From: Kribbella sindirgiensis
Lineage (GTDB): Bacteria; Actinomycetota; Actinomycetes; Propionibacteriales; Kribbellaceae
DNA: 64,000 nucleotides
Assembly: GCF_004331435.1 (NCBI RefSeq)
Contig: NZ_SJKA01000004.1
Coordinates: forward strand, 1-64,000
Reading direction: 5' to 3'
Of the stretch, positions 8,135 to 17,260 are shown in pieces; positions within the stretch are counted from its first letter, which is position 1; every line of letters starts with the position of its first letter. The position numbers were made by a program, and so were the translations under genes. The notes below the pieces were generated by a model, which made no database searches, was not told the DNA's origin, and was given only the letters and a program-made list of their open reading frames with translations.

Positions 8135-9589
8135 CTACTCCGGTTCGTTGTGGGAGTCGCCGCCTACTCGGTACGGGGTGGTGACGCCCTCGTACATGAG
8201 GTGGGTCATGAGGCCTTCGGAGGCGTGGGGGAGGTTGTGGCAGTGGTCCATCCAGAGGCCGGGGTTGTCGGCGACGAAGGCGATCTCGTACGTCTCGTTG
8301 TTGCCGACCTCGAGGGTGTCGACCCACCACGGTGAGCCCGTCGCCGCGACGCCGTTGCGGGACAGGACGACGGCGTGGTGGCCGTGCAGATGCATCGGGT
8401 GCGCCTGACCGCTGGTGTTGGAGATCTTCATCCGGACCACGTCCCCCTCGGCGACCATGAACATCGGTACGTCGGGGAACTTGTGGCCGTTGATCGTCCA
8501 CCACAACCCCGGCACACCGTCCAGGAACCCGGGCCGCCGCCCGATCCGGTACTCGAAGTTCCGGTCCGCCTTCGCCGGGTCGAACCCGATCGGCGCCGTC
8601 GTACCGTAGGTCAGCAGATCCACCGTCTGCGCCGGCAGCTCGCCCTTCGGCGGGTCGACCGGCCCGATCCCGAGCGACAGCGCCGACGTACCTGCCACCA
8701 GCCGCATCCCACCGGCCGGCACTACCGCCTCGAGATCCACCCGTCCACCGGCAGTCAGCGCATACGCGGCCGTCACCGCCGTCGGCCCGTGCACATCGCG
8801 GCCGTCGACGGCGACCACCTTGTACGGCGTCCCGAGCAGCCCGACGCGGAGGATCGCGTTGTCGGTGTTGATCACCCGCACGCGTGCCGTCGTACCGTCC
8901 GGGAGATCCACCTGCTCCGTCCCGGTGCGCCCGTTGATCGTGCGCTTCCCGTCGTACGTGTGGATCGTCGCGACGACCTCGCCGGACGCGGCCGGTGCGA
9001 TCACGATCGGACCGAACAGACCGCCCTTGACCTCGTCGCTCGACACCTGATGCGAGTGGTACCAGTACGTCCCCGCCTGCGCGGCCTTGAACCGGTACAC
9101 GTGCTTCCCACCCACCGGTACGGCGTCCTGCGTCACCCCGGCGACCCCGTCCTCGGCGTTCGGTACGTCGATCCCGTGCCAGTGCAACGTCGCGCCGTCC
9201 TTCACGGACTCGTTCACGAACGTGACCTGCACCAGGTCGCCCACCCGCGCGCGGATCAGCGGACCGGGCGACGTCCCGTTCACCGTGTACCCGTCGATCG
9301 TCTCCCCGGACGCGAGCTGGAACTTCTGCTTCCGCGCCACGAGCGTCACGTCCACGTTCGGCGTACCCGTCTTGGGTCCGGTCAGGTCGGCGACGCTCGT
9401 GCCGCTCATCGTGTGGTGCTCGTGATTCATCGACGGTCCGCCGCCGTAGTCGGCGTACCCCATCTCCGCCGGGTTGTACTCTCCCGGGACCAGGCTGGTC
9501 GCCCAGAGGTACCCGAGCGGTACGAGTACCGCCAGGGTCACCCCCAGAGCAGCCAGCCGGCCCCACCGACGGTTCTTGACGTCAGCCAC
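8135..9589 (-). CDS. Membrane-anchored multicopper oxidase
   Basis: 484 aa. An N-terminal membrane anchor (residues about 11-32) is followed by a His/Met-rich stretch (MNHEHHTMSG) and two to three cupredoxin domains. Copper ligands are all visible: HWHG (136-139), HSH (178-180), HPMHLHGH (397-404) and HCHNLPHASEGLM (449-461), with the type-1 Cys at 450. It resembles laccase-like or copper-tolerance oxidases acting outside the membrane. Its ATG overlaps the stop of the upstream membrane-protein gene by eight bases, indicating translational coupling. Confidence 0.92.
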   Translation of the reverse strand: MADVKNRRWGRLAALGVTLAVLVPLGYLWATSLVPGEYNPAEMGYADYGGGPSMNHEHHTMSGTSVADLTGPKTGTPNVDVTLVARKQKFQLASGETIDGYTVNGTSPGPLIRARVGDLVQVTFVNESVKDGATLHWHGIDVPNAEDGVAGVTQDAVPVGGKHVYRFKAAQAGTYWYHSHQVSSDEVKGGLFGPIVIAPAASGEVVATIHTYDGKRTINGRTGTEQVDLPDGTTARVRVINTDNAILRVGLLGTPYKVVAVDGRDVHGPTAVTAAYALTAGGRVDLEAVVPAGGMRLVAGTSALSLGIGPVDPPKGELPAQTVDLLTYGTTAPIGFDPAKADRNFEYRIGRRPGFLDGVPGLWWTINGHKFPDVPMFMVAEGDVVRMKISNTSGQAHPMHLHGHHAVVLSRNGVAATGSPWWVDTLEVGNNETYEIAFVADNPGLWMDHCHNLPHASEGLMTHLMYEGVTTPYRVGGDSHNEPE

Positions 9590-9995
9590 TGGTCACAGGC
9601 TGATTCGGTACGACGGCGCGCCGGGCGGCCGCACTCGCCACACCGGCGATCGCGAGTCCGTTGATGCCGTGCAGCAGGCCGAGCGCCGGCACCCCGAAGG
9701 ACACCACCGCGAGCAGGAACTGCACGACCACCAGACCGACCACGATCCCGGCCAGCGTGCGCCCACGCGGTACGTCGGTCAGGAACGACACGATCAGGAA
9801 CACCAGCGCGAGCAGCCCGATCGCCGTACCGGCGATGCTGTGGTAGCTCTGGCCGAAGTTGCTGTAGTCCGCGCCGATCGAGGTGCCGTCGTCGGCGTCC
9901 TTCGCGATCGTGAACCCGGCCAGCGCGATCGACGCGATCTGCAGCACGACCGCGACCGCGATCAGCATCCCGACGATCCGGTACGCGTTCCTCAT
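9582..9995 (-). CDS. Four-helix membrane protein in the multicopper oxidase operon
   Basis: 137 aa, begins MRNAYRIVGMLIAVAVVLQIA. Four hydrophobic helices are visible at about residues 8-28, 52-72, 80-100 and 105-125. It resembles small DUF6220-like membrane proteins, but I am not certain of the family. The start overlaps the preceding DUF1707 gene by four bases (ATGA), and the stop overlaps the oxidase start. It may help the oxidase to dock in the membrane or deliver electrons; that is inference. Confidence 0.75.
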   Translation of the reverse strand: MRNAYRIVGMLIAVAVVLQIASIALAGFTIAKDADDGTSIGADYSNFGQSYHSIAGTAIGLLALVFLIVSFLTDVPRGRTLAGIVVGLVVVQFLLAVVSFGVPALGLLHGINGLAIAGVASAAARRAVVPNQPVTSG

Positions 9996-10474
9996 GCGCG
10001 CCGCTCCATCCGCCGCTTCCGCACGATCAGCACACCCGCCACGATCAGCAGCAGCGGCAGCACCGGCGGATGCCCGCCACCCACCACACACCCGATCGAA
10101 GCCAGTACGCCGACCACGCCCAGCAGAATCAGCAACGGGAACGGCACCCGCCCCAGGAACCCACGCGCGGCCCACGCCGGCCGCCTCGGCCCACTCCAGG
10201 CACCGCCCGGTCCCGCGCCCGTTCCAGCGCCCGGGCCGTTGGCTCCGGCGCCAGCAGCTGCGGCGCCCTCGGTGGCTTGGTGTGCGCCCGGCAGGTCCGC
10301 GAACAAACCGTCCAGATCCGCACCCGTCTTGGCCTGTAGTGCCTGCTCGACGCGCTCGGAGTGTTCGTCCGCGCTCAGCCGGCCGGCTTCGTAATGCTCG
10401 CCCAGACGCCGGACGGCGTCCTCACGCTCACTGTCGCCGATGCGGATCGATCCGCCCGGCCTCTCGTCGTTCAT
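9992..10474 (-). CDS. DUF1707 (SHOCT-like) domain membrane protein
   Basis: 160 aa, ATG after GAGGAGTGTC. The N-terminal DUF1707 domain has the sequence RIGDSEREDAVRRLGEHYEAGRLSADEHSER (residues about 10-42, shown here as separate cues: RIGDSERE and GRLSADEHSERV). A Gly/Ala/Pro-rich linker follows, then two C-terminal hydrophobic helices ending in a positively charged tail (RKRRMERRA). DUF1707 proteins are common in actinobacteria and of unknown function. It leads the three-gene operon with the membrane protein and the multicopper oxidase. Confidence 0.85.
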   Translation of the reverse strand: MNDERPGGSIRIGDSEREDAVRRLGEHYEAGRLSADEHSERVEQALQAKTGADLDGLFADLPGAHQATEGAAAAGAGANGPGAGTGAGPGGAWSGPRRPAWAARGFLGRVPFPLLILLGVVGVLASIGCVVGGGHPPVLPLLLIVAGVLIVRKRRMERRA

Positions 10475-10641
10475 GACACTCCTCGGTGCTCGTTGTTCTT
10501 CCAACGGCACCAAGACTGTCTTTCGGACCCCTCCCACCGCGTCGCCTCAGCGGCGACACCTCCCCTACCCCCGGAGGAGCACACTGCACCGCTGGACGCA
10601 GTACGACGTACTCCCCCGGGCGTAGGGCACCCCAGGGTGAA

Positions 10642-10665
10642 CCCTCAGGTGTTCCCTCAGGTGTT
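10642..10665. repeat. 12-bp perfect tandem repeat at the end of the sugar-binding protein gene
   Basis: CCCTCAGGTGTT occurs twice head to tail. On the minus strand the first copy reached contains the TGA stop of the binding protein, so the duplication supplies a second in-frame stop four codons later. Confidence 0.8.
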
Positions 10666-12012
10666 CGCGGAGAGGATCTGGTTCACGTCGTCGTTCGCCT
10701 TGGCGAGCGACGACGGTTCGGCCTCGAACGACATCACCGACTCCATCGCCGGTGTCATCACCGCGGTCACGTCCGCGGCGTTCGGGTTGGCCGGGTACGG
10801 GAACACGTCACCGGCCTCGACCGGCTCCAGGAACGGCGTGACATCCCACCCGCTCTTCGCGAACGCCGCCTTCGCCGCCGGCATGCTCGCGGCCACCGCC
10901 GGGAACACCACCCCGGCCTTGGCGACGATGTCCTGCGCCGTCTGCGAGCCGAGGAACTTCACCCACGCCCAGGACGCGTCCCGCTGCGTCGTACCGGCCC
11001 AGATGGTGTCCGCCAGCCCGTTCATCATCGACATCCGCTTGCCGACCGGCCCGATCGGCAGCCGCGCGAGCTTCGACTTCACCTGCTTCAGCGTCCCGTA
11101 CGTCCCGAGCATCCAGGAGCCGTTCGGGGTGATCGCGTACTTGCCCGCCCCGAACGAGGTGGTCACGTCCACGCCGGACTTCGCCTGCGCGTACGTCGGC
11201 ATGTACCCCTTGGTGATGAGCCCACGCCACCACCCGATCGTCTCGGTGAACTTCGGGTCGCCGTAGAAGAACTTCGTCCCCCACGGCTCGCCCTCGGAGT
11301 ACTTCCAGCCGTTGATCGCGGCGTACCAGCTCCAACTGGTCTGCCCGTCACCACCGCCGGCGTCGGCGTACCCGAGCCCGTAGACCTTGATGTTGTCCTT
11401 GTCGAACCCCGGCTGGTCGCCGCGACGGTCCTTGGAGTCCACCGTCAGCCGGCGGACGATCTGCTCGAACGTCCCGCCGTCCTTCGGGTTCCACGTCATC
11501 GAGTTGAGCTGCTCGGCACTGATCCCGGCCGCCTCGGTGAACGCGCTGTTGTAGAAGTAGACCTCGGTGTCCCAGTCCTTCGGCAGGCCATACCGCTTGC
11601 CGTCCGCACCGATCCAGCGATCCGCCAGACCCTTCTGGTAGATGCCCAGGTCAACGTTGTCCCGGGCAACGTAGTCGTCGATCGGCAGCACCTGCCCCTT
11701 GTCCGCGAACAGCGGGTACTTCGACGAGTGCCCGGTGAACACGTCCGGCGCGGTGTCCGAGATGAACCCGGTGACGAGCTTCGACCAGTAGTCGTTCCAG
11801 CCGTACTGCTCGATCTTCACCGAGTACTGCGGGTTCTGTTCGTGGAACACCTTCGCGCACTCGGTGTACATCGGCAGCTGCGCCGAGTCCCACAACCAGT
11901 AGATGATCTCGCCGTCGGCCCGCGCCGCGGCCCCGTTGTTGCAGGCGGCAACAGCTGGTACGGCGAGACTCGCCAGTCCTGCCTTCAGCAGGGTCCTCCG
12001 TGTGAGCATCAT
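10657..12012 (-). CDS. Sugar ABC transporter substrate-binding lipoprotein (CUT1)
   Basis: 451 aa. The N-terminus MMLTRRTLLKAGLASLAVPAVAAC combines a twin-arginine motif with a lipobox Cys at about residue 24, so it is a Tat-exported lipoprotein. The rest is a type 1 extracellular solute-binding fold (IIYWLWDSAQ, TPNGSWMLGTYG). Two ATG codons lie in tandem; the first (12012) overlaps the permease stop as ATGA. It is the last gene of the run alpha-galactosidase, permease, permease, binding protein. No ATPase is encoded here, so a shared MsiK-like ATPase elsewhere is expected. Confidence 0.9.
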   Translation of the reverse strand: MMLTRRTLLKAGLASLAVPAVAACNNGAAARADGEIIYWLWDSAQLPMYTECAKVFHEQNPQYSVKIEQYGWNDYWSKLVTGFISDTAPDVFTGHSSKYPLFADKGQVLPIDDYVARDNVDLGIYQKGLADRWIGADGKRYGLPKDWDTEVYFYNSAFTEAAGISAEQLNSMTWNPKDGGTFEQIVRRLTVDSKDRRGDQPGFDKDNIKVYGLGYADAGGGDGQTSWSWYAAINGWKYSEGEPWGTKFFYGDPKFTETIGWWRGLITKGYMPTYAQAKSGVDVTTSFGAGKYAITPNGSWMLGTYGTLKQVKSKLARLPIGPVGKRMSMMNGLADTIWAGTTQRDASWAWVKFLGSQTAQDIVAKAGVVFPAVAASMPAAKAAFAKSGWDVTPFLEPVEAGDVFPYPANPNAADVTAVMTPAMESVMSFEAEPSSLAKANDDVNQILSANT

Positions 12013-12887
12013 TTGATCCCCGAGAATCCGATGGAGTTCGTGATCCGCTTGGCGAACGCCAAGAACAAGATGATCATCGGCAGCGCCGCGATCAGCGTCG
12101 CCGCCATCAGGCCGGCCCAGTCCGGTCCGCCCTGCGGCGTCTGCGACCGGAACACCCCGAGCGCGACCGTCAGCACCCGCACGTTCTCCTGCTGACCGAC
12201 GAGCAACGGCCAGAAGTAGTCGTTCCACGAGTTGATGTAGGTCAGGATCGCGAGCGTCGCGATCGGCGCCGCGCTCATCGGGATGATCAGCCCGAAGAAG
12301 ATCCGCCGGTGCCCGGCGCCGTCGATCATCGCCGCCTCTTCGAGCTCCCGGTTGATCCCGAGGAAGAACTGCCGCAGGAAGAAGATCGCGAACGGCGTCA
12401 TGAACGCGCCCGGCAGGATGATGCCGGCGAAGCTGTTCAGCAGCCCGAGGTTCTTGATCAGCACGAAGTTCGGCAGCGTGGTGAAGATCGGCGGCACCAT
12501 CAGCGCGGCCAGGAACAACGCGAACACCTTGTCCCGCCCGGGCCAGCGCAGCCGGGCGAACGCGTACGCCGCCATCGCGCTGAAGAACACCTGGCAGACC
12601 GTCGTGATGGTTGCCACCACCAACGAGTTGCGCAGGTACAGCCAGAAGTTCACGGCCGCACCGGAACCGCCCTGCGCCTGCGCCTCCTCGATCGTCGACA
12701 GTCCGAGCACCCGCTTGAACGCGCCGAGCGTGGTCTCCACGGGCAGCAGCGAATTCGGGTGACCGGGCAGCTGCGTGTTGTCGGAGAACGCCGTCCGCAA
12801 CATCCAGTAGAACGGGAACAGCGTGACGATGAGAAGAATGAACAGCATCACCCAGGCGACTGTCCTGCCAACGCCGAGCTTTCTCAT
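12009..12887 (-). CDS. Sugar ABC transporter permease (MalG-like)
   Basis: 292 aa with six transmembrane segments. The EAA loop reads EEAAMIDGAGHRRIFFGLIIP, where the shared MsiK-type ATPase docks. It overlaps both neighbours by four bases. With the MalF-like partner it forms the CUT1 import channel for an alpha-galactoside such as melibiose or raffinose, judging by the alpha-galactosidase in the same operon. Confidence 0.92.
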   Translation of the reverse strand: MRKLGVGRTVAWVMLFILLIVTLFPFYWMLRTAFSDNTQLPGHPNSLLPVETTLGAFKRVLGLSTIEEAQAQGGSGAAVNFWLYLRNSLVVATITTVCQVFFSAMAAYAFARLRWPGRDKVFALFLAALMVPPIFTTLPNFVLIKNLGLLNSFAGIILPGAFMTPFAIFFLRQFFLGINRELEEAAMIDGAGHRRIFFGLIIPMSAAPIATLAILTYINSWNDYFWPLLVGQQENVRVLTVALGVFRSQTPQGGPDWAGLMAATLIAALPMIILFLAFAKRITNSIGFSGIK

Positions 12888-13828
12888 GCGAGATCACTCT
12901 CCTTCGCCCGCAGCAGCCGCAGCTGGAGCAGCGACACGACCGCGAGGATCGCGAACAGCACCAGCGCCATCGCCGACGCGTACCCGAAGTCGAACCGGGT
13001 GAACGCCCGTTCGTAGATGTAGTAGTAGATGACCCGGGTCGCGTTGATCGGACCGCCCTGCGTGGTCACGGCGACGGTGTCGAAGATCTGGAACGACCCG
13101 ATCATGGTGACCACCAGGACCATCACCAGAACAGGCCGCAGCAGCGGCAGCGTGATCCGCCAGAACGTCTTCCACTCGGTCGACCCGTCCACCTCGGCGG
13201 CCTCGTAGACGTACGACGGAATCGTCTGGAGTCCCGCGAACACCAGGAGCGCGGTGTACCCCATGTGCCGCCAGACGTTGATCCCCGCGACCGTCGGGAT
13301 CGCCCAGTGCGAGTCGCCGAAGAACGCCACCGGGTCGATCCCGACCCAGCCGAGGAACGTGTTCACGACGCCGACCTGCACGTCGAGCATCCAGTACCAG
13401 ACCAGCGCGACGACGACGTTCGCGACCAGGTACGGCGCGAGCACGATCGCGCGGACCGTGATCGATTTCGTCAACCGGTACATCAGCATCGCGATCCCGA
13501 CGGCCAGGACGGTCTGCACCCCGATGTTGATCACGACGTACTCGACCGTGACGCCGAGCGCGTTCCAGAAGAAGCTGTCCTGGACCATCCGCTCGTAGTT
13601 GGCCAGCCCGTTGAACTTCGGCGCCTCGAGCAGGCTGTACTCGGTGAAGCTCAGGTACGCGCCGCGCAGCGTCGGCCAGATGTAGAACACGACGAAACCC
13701 AGGGTCGCCGGGGCGATGAAGATCATCGCGACCTTCAGGTCCCCCAGGTTTCGCCGTCTCCCTGGTGGTGCTGCCGAGTCCCCGTGACTTCGTTTCCTGG
13801 CAGGTGGTGCGTTGGTGGTGGCGGTCAC
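12884..13828 (-). CDS. Sugar ABC transporter permease (MalF-like)
   Basis: 314 aa, ATG after AAGGAGATCCCC. A basic N-terminal tail precedes six membrane segments, with the EAA loop EAAEVDGSTEWKTFWRITLP about two thirds along. It lies 34 nt downstream of the alpha-galactosidase gene and overlaps the MalG-like gene by four bases. Confidence 0.92.
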   Translation of the reverse strand: MTATTNAPPARKRSHGDSAAPPGRRRNLGDLKVAMIFIAPATLGFVVFYIWPTLRGAYLSFTEYSLLEAPKFNGLANYERMVQDSFFWNALGVTVEYVVINIGVQTVLAVGIAMLMYRLTKSITVRAIVLAPYLVANVVVALVWYWMLDVQVGVVNTFLGWVGIDPVAFFGDSHWAIPTVAGINVWRHMGYTALLVFAGLQTIPSYVYEAAEVDGSTEWKTFWRITLPLLRPVLVMVLVVTMIGSFQIFDTVAVTTQGGPINATRVIYYYIYERAFTRFDFGYASAMALVLFAILAVVSLLQLRLLRAKESDLA

Positions 13829-13862
13829 GGGGATCTCCTTGTCTGTCGGCGATCGAGTGGGC

Positions 13863-15980
13863 TTACCCGATCGCTGTCACGTCCAGCAAGATCGCGTTCT
13901 CGGGCCATTGCGCGGGCATGAGTACTCCGACCGAGGCGAGGGCGGCGCCGTTCAGCTCCACGCTGCCGCCGTCGGCCGACCAGGCCGTGGATCGCGACGC
14001 GGGCCCGGGCGTCGCGACCTTGCTGATCCGGTACGTCCGCTGCGGGTCGAGCCCGGGCAGGCGAACCCGCCCGACGGCCGACGTCACCGACTGCTTCGTC
14101 TGTACGACGCTGAACACGCCACGCTGACCGTCCTGCGCGACGACACCGTGCACGAGGACGTCCTCGGGACCGCGGTCGGCGCGGATCACGCGACCGGTGT
14201 GCAGCAACGGCCGCAACTCCTTGTGCAGGGCGACCCATCCCTTGAGCTCCGCGCGCTCCTCAGAGCTGGCCGAGGCGATGTCCCACTCGATACCGAAATG
14301 CCCGAACAGCGCGGTGATCGCGCGGAACGACAGCGTCTGCGTGCGGCCGGTGGTGTGCGCCCGCGGCGGGCCGACGTGGCAACCGATCAGCTCCGGCGGC
14401 AGCAGCAGCTGCGTGTAGCGCTGGATCGTCTGGCGCTCGAGCGCGTCGTTGCTGTCGCTGCCCCAGATCCGGTCGGTGCGCTCCAGGATGGCGAGGTCCA
14501 CACGGGCGCCACCCGACGAGCAGGACTCGATCTCGAGCCCCGGGTGCCGGCGCTTGAGCTCGTCGATCAACCGGTACACAGCCAGGGTCTGCTCGTGAAT
14601 ACCCGCCGTACCCGTGTGCTGGTTGCCGCCGTCAACGAAGTCGCGGTTGTGGTCCCACTTCAGGTACGCGATGTCGTACTCGGACAGGATGCTGTCCAGC
14701 CGCTCGAGGATGTAGTCGTACGCCGCCGGGACGCCGAGGTTCAGGCCCTGCTGGTGGCGTGCGGTCGGCGGCATCCGGTCGCCGGCGGCCAGGATCCAGT
14801 CCGGGTGCTCGCGGGCCAGGTCGGAGTCCGGGTTCACCATCTCCGGCTCGACCCAGAGGCCGAACTGCAGCCCGAGACCCTTCACGTGGTCGACGAGCGG
14901 GTGCAGGCCCTTCGGCCAGATCCCCTCGTCGACGTACCAGTCACCGAGGCCGGCGTGGTCGTCGCGACGGCCGCGGAACCAGCCGTCGTCCAGCACGAAC
15001 CGCTCGGCCCCGACCTCGGCGGCCGCGTCCGCGAGCGACTTCAGCTTGTCCAGGTCGAGGTCGAAGTACACGGCCTCCCAGGTGTTCAGTACGACGGGAC
15101 GCTCGGTCTGCGGGTGGTTGGTCCGCGCGCGCAGGAAGTCGTGGAAGCGGTGCGAGACCTGGTCGAGGCCGACGCCGTACGAGCCGTAGATCCACGGCGT
15201 GCTGTAGGTGCCCGCAGGCTGGAGGCGGCCCTCGCCCGGGAGGAGCAGTTCGCCACCGCCGATCACGCCGTACCCGCTCATGCCGCGCTCCGCGTACGAA
15301 CGGTGGTTGCCGCTCCAGGCGGTGTGCACGGCCCAGATCTCGCCGGTGCGGAAGCCGAAGCCCTCGGTGCCGGCCAGCAGGAGGAGCGTGGCGTCGGCGC
15401 CGGTGCGGCCGCGGCGGTTGTCGCGGATGTGGGCGCCCTGCGTGAACGCGTGCCGCTGCGGGTGCCGCTCGCCGATGTGCCGGCCGGTCATGTCGAGCAA
15501 CTCGGTCGCCTCGGTCGGCACCGGCAGGGCGAGGTAGAGCCCGTCGAGCGTGTACGGCGTCGCGCCGGTGTTGGTCAGGTCGGCCTTGGTCCGCACCAGA
15601 CCCGAGTCCGTGAGCTCGACGGTGAGCCGGAGCTCGAGCCCGGCGTCGACGGCGTCGATCTGCACGGTGTTGTCGGTCCGGGAGACGCTGTTCAGCGTGA
15701 AGCTCGCGGAGAAGTCCTGACCGTCACGGTGGCCGTTCAGGCCCGGGAGGCCGAACCAGCCGGCCGAGTACTCGGGCACGATCGCGATCGGACGGTTCTC
15801 GTCCAGGCCGTTCCCGTCCTGCACCACACCCGCGCCCCGGCGCAGTTCCAGCAGAGCCTTCTCGGTCAACTCGCCCAGATCCGCACCCCAGTGCAGCACA
15901 GACGGAAGGGCCGGCCCGGAGCAGTCGAGCACCAGGCTGACACCACCGGCGCGAAGCTGCAGAATCTCGATGTTCGACAC
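13863..15980 (-). CDS. GH36 alpha-galactosidase
   Basis: 705 aa, the usual length for bacterial GH36 enzymes. An N-terminal beta-sandwich is followed by a TIM barrel. The nucleophile Asp is in YLKWDHNR (about residue 443), and the acid/base Asp is in WGSDSNDALER (about 509). CSSGGARVD, a GH36 signature, lies between. No signal peptide is present, so galactosides are imported first and hydrolysed in the cytoplasm. It leads the operon with the CUT1 importer. No regulator sits beside it. Confidence 0.94.
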   Translation of the reverse strand: MSNIEILQLRAGGVSLVLDCSGPALPSVLHWGADLGELTEKALLELRRGAGVVQDGNGLDENRPIAIVPEYSAGWFGLPGLNGHRDGQDFSASFTLNSVSRTDNTVQIDAVDAGLELRLTVELTDSGLVRTKADLTNTGATPYTLDGLYLALPVPTEATELLDMTGRHIGERHPQRHAFTQGAHIRDNRRGRTGADATLLLLAGTEGFGFRTGEIWAVHTAWSGNHRSYAERGMSGYGVIGGGELLLPGEGRLQPAGTYSTPWIYGSYGVGLDQVSHRFHDFLRARTNHPQTERPVVLNTWEAVYFDLDLDKLKSLADAAAEVGAERFVLDDGWFRGRRDDHAGLGDWYVDEGIWPKGLHPLVDHVKGLGLQFGLWVEPEMVNPDSDLAREHPDWILAAGDRMPPTARHQQGLNLGVPAAYDYILERLDSILSEYDIAYLKWDHNRDFVDGGNQHTGTAGIHEQTLAVYRLIDELKRRHPGLEIESCSSGGARVDLAILERTDRIWGSDSNDALERQTIQRYTQLLLPPELIGCHVGPPRAHTTGRTQTLSFRAITALFGHFGIEWDIASASSEERAELKGWVALHKELRPLLHTGRVIRADRGPEDVLVHGVVAQDGQRGVFSVVQTKQSVTSAVGRVRLPGLDPQRTYRISKVATPGPASRSTAWSADGGSVELNGAALASVGVLMPAQWPENAILLDVTAIG

Positions 15981-16019
15981 TGTTGATTCACTCTGCTTTC
16001 TGATTGATTTCAGGACGGA

Positions 16020-16048
16020 ACTATTTACCCCGCCAGCCCCGTTGTCAA
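16020..16048 (-). promoter_or_regulatory. Promoter of the alpha-galactosidase / CUT1 operon
   Basis: On the minus strand TTGACA (16048-16043) is separated by 17 nt from AATAGT (16025-16020). Just upstream (16055-16075) is a very A/T-rich patch with TTAAGTAAATAC that could be a regulator site; its owner is unknown. Confidence 0.6.
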
Positions 16049-16116
16049 TGCTTCACGAAGTTAAGTAAATACTCTAGAGCCCTCTACAACGAAGGAAAAG
16101 CCGTGACCCCCACCCT

Positions 16117-16134
16117 CCCCAAACCGGTTTGGGG
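16117..16134. terminator. 18-bp perfect palindrome after the nucleotidyltransferase gene
   Basis: CCCCAAACCGGTTTGGGG is fully self-complementary and lies eight bases after the stop of the RlaP-like gene. It could act as a terminator between that gene and the alpha-galactosidase operon, although there is no U-run, or as an operator. Confidence 0.4.
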
Positions 16135-16141
16135 CCGCAGG

Positions 16142-17068
16142 TCACGTGTCGGTGAGGCTTCTCTTGCGTACGGAGCGCAGCCAGGTGTCGACGGTGGTGA
16201 CGTCCGGTGCCGCCGGGAGGACTGTGCGTTGCAGTGCTTTGTCGAGCTCCTCGTGGAGCGTGAGGCGCCAGCGTTCGACCTCGTCCCAGGGGAGTTCGCC
16301 GCGTTTTACCGCCAGGAGGCGTTCGCGGTGCGGGCCTACGTCGACGACGAGCGTTGCTTCGAGCAGTAGTTCGCGGGCCGAGAGCAGCAGCCGGATCAGG
16401 TGCATGACGTGCTTCCACTTCGGCGTACCGTCGCGGCGGAAGTCCGTTTCGAGCTTCTTGAACTGGCTGAGCACGTAGCCCGAGTACGTCTGATACGCCA
16501 GCTGGGACAGGAACGCCGTACGGAGTCCGACGAGTTCCTCCCCCAGGGGTGTCTGCTGCACGACGAGGGGTGAGTGCAGGACCTCGAGGAGGTTCGGGTT
16601 CGACTTCAGCGCGAGTTCACAGAACCGCTCGACCTCCCACGAGAACCATTCCGGCTCCGGTCCGTCGACGTGCGTCGGCGGCTTCGCGAGCGACCAGAAG
16701 GCTTCGGTCGGGGCGACGTACACACCACGCGTGTCGGTGTCCGAATCGTCGGTGTCCAGCCCGAAGGCGCGGGACCCGACGACCGCGGCGTAGATCGTGT
16801 GCTCGCGCACCAGCCGGTCGCCGTCCGGCTGGTCCAGCTCGATCGCTTCGTCCTGGTACGCCGTCCGCAGGCTGAGCTGATCGCGCCGAGCCAGGGTTTC
16901 TCGCCCGTCCACGAGGCGGACCGTGTAGCGGCCGTCCGGGGTCACGCCGGCGACCCTCCCGGTCGCCCCGCGCTGCGCCGTACCGCCCCGATCGTCGGGC
17001 GCCGCGACCCGGACCACCACCTGCGTGCCAACCGGCAACTGCGGCCCCTGAACTCCCACCCCGCCCAT
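16142..17068 (-). CDS. RlaP-like DNA polymerase beta superfamily nucleotidyltransferase
   Basis: 308 aa from the ATG at 17068; an ATG at 17089 is also possible and neither has a clear ribosome site. A short N-terminal beta-domain (LPVGTQVVVRVAA, residues about 10-60) precedes the catalytic domain. Its active-site motif is VVGSRAFGLDTDDSDTDTRG, the GS...SDxD pattern of minimal nucleotidyltransferases, then GVYVAP and the helical PNLLEVLHSP. This is the family annotated as RNA-repair-pathway polymerase-beta-like (YcgL/RlaP). No RNA ligase or RtcB gene is adjacent. It is divergent from the ArsR gene. Confidence 0.8.
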   Translation of the reverse strand: MGGVGVQGPQLPVGTQVVVRVAAPDDRGGTAQRGATGRVAGVTPDGRYTVRLVDGRETLARRDQLSLRTAYQDEAIELDQPDGDRLVREHTIYAAVVGSRAFGLDTDDSDTDTRGVYVAPTEAFWSLAKPPTHVDGPEPEWFSWEVERFCELALKSNPNLLEVLHSPLVVQQTPLGEELVGLRTAFLSQLAYQTYSGYVLSQFKKLETDFRRDGTPKWKHVMHLIRLLLSARELLLEATLVVDVGPHRERLLAVKRGELPWDEVERWRLTLHEELDKALQRTVLPAAPDVTTVDTWLRSVRKRSLTDT

Positions 17069-17224
17069 GCTGCCCGACCCGCGGACCATGCCGCCATCAC
17101 AGTCCACCGCCCCGCGCTGCCCGAGCCCGGACGCCCAGGCCATCACAATTGCGCCGCCCGGACGGCTCCCCGCGTGGCAGCCCCGGCAGCTTCCAATTGG
17201 GATGGCCTGGGTGTCCAGCACTCT

Positions 17225-17246
17225 CTTGACAAATTTTTCTGTCAAG
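17225..17246. promoter_or_regulatory. Probable ArsR-family operator
   Basis: CTTGACA (17225-17231) and TGTCAAG (17240-17246) form a perfect 7-bp inverted repeat with an A/T-rich 8-nt centre, 14 bases before the ArsR start. The left arm holds a -35-like TTGACA, so binding would block transcription. Confidence 0.6.
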
Positions 17247-17260
17247 TGGAGATTGAGGGC

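Noticed and set aside
10657..12897. A 746-residue frame suggesting a permease-binding protein fusion
   Set aside because: The first 295 residues are out-of-frame reading of the MalG gene. The Tat/lipobox start at 12012 is clearly the true start.
13812..15986. A 724-residue frame opposite the alpha-galactosidase gene
   Set aside because: Composition is Arg/Val/Gly rich with no domain; the GH36 catalytic motifs on the other strand are clear.
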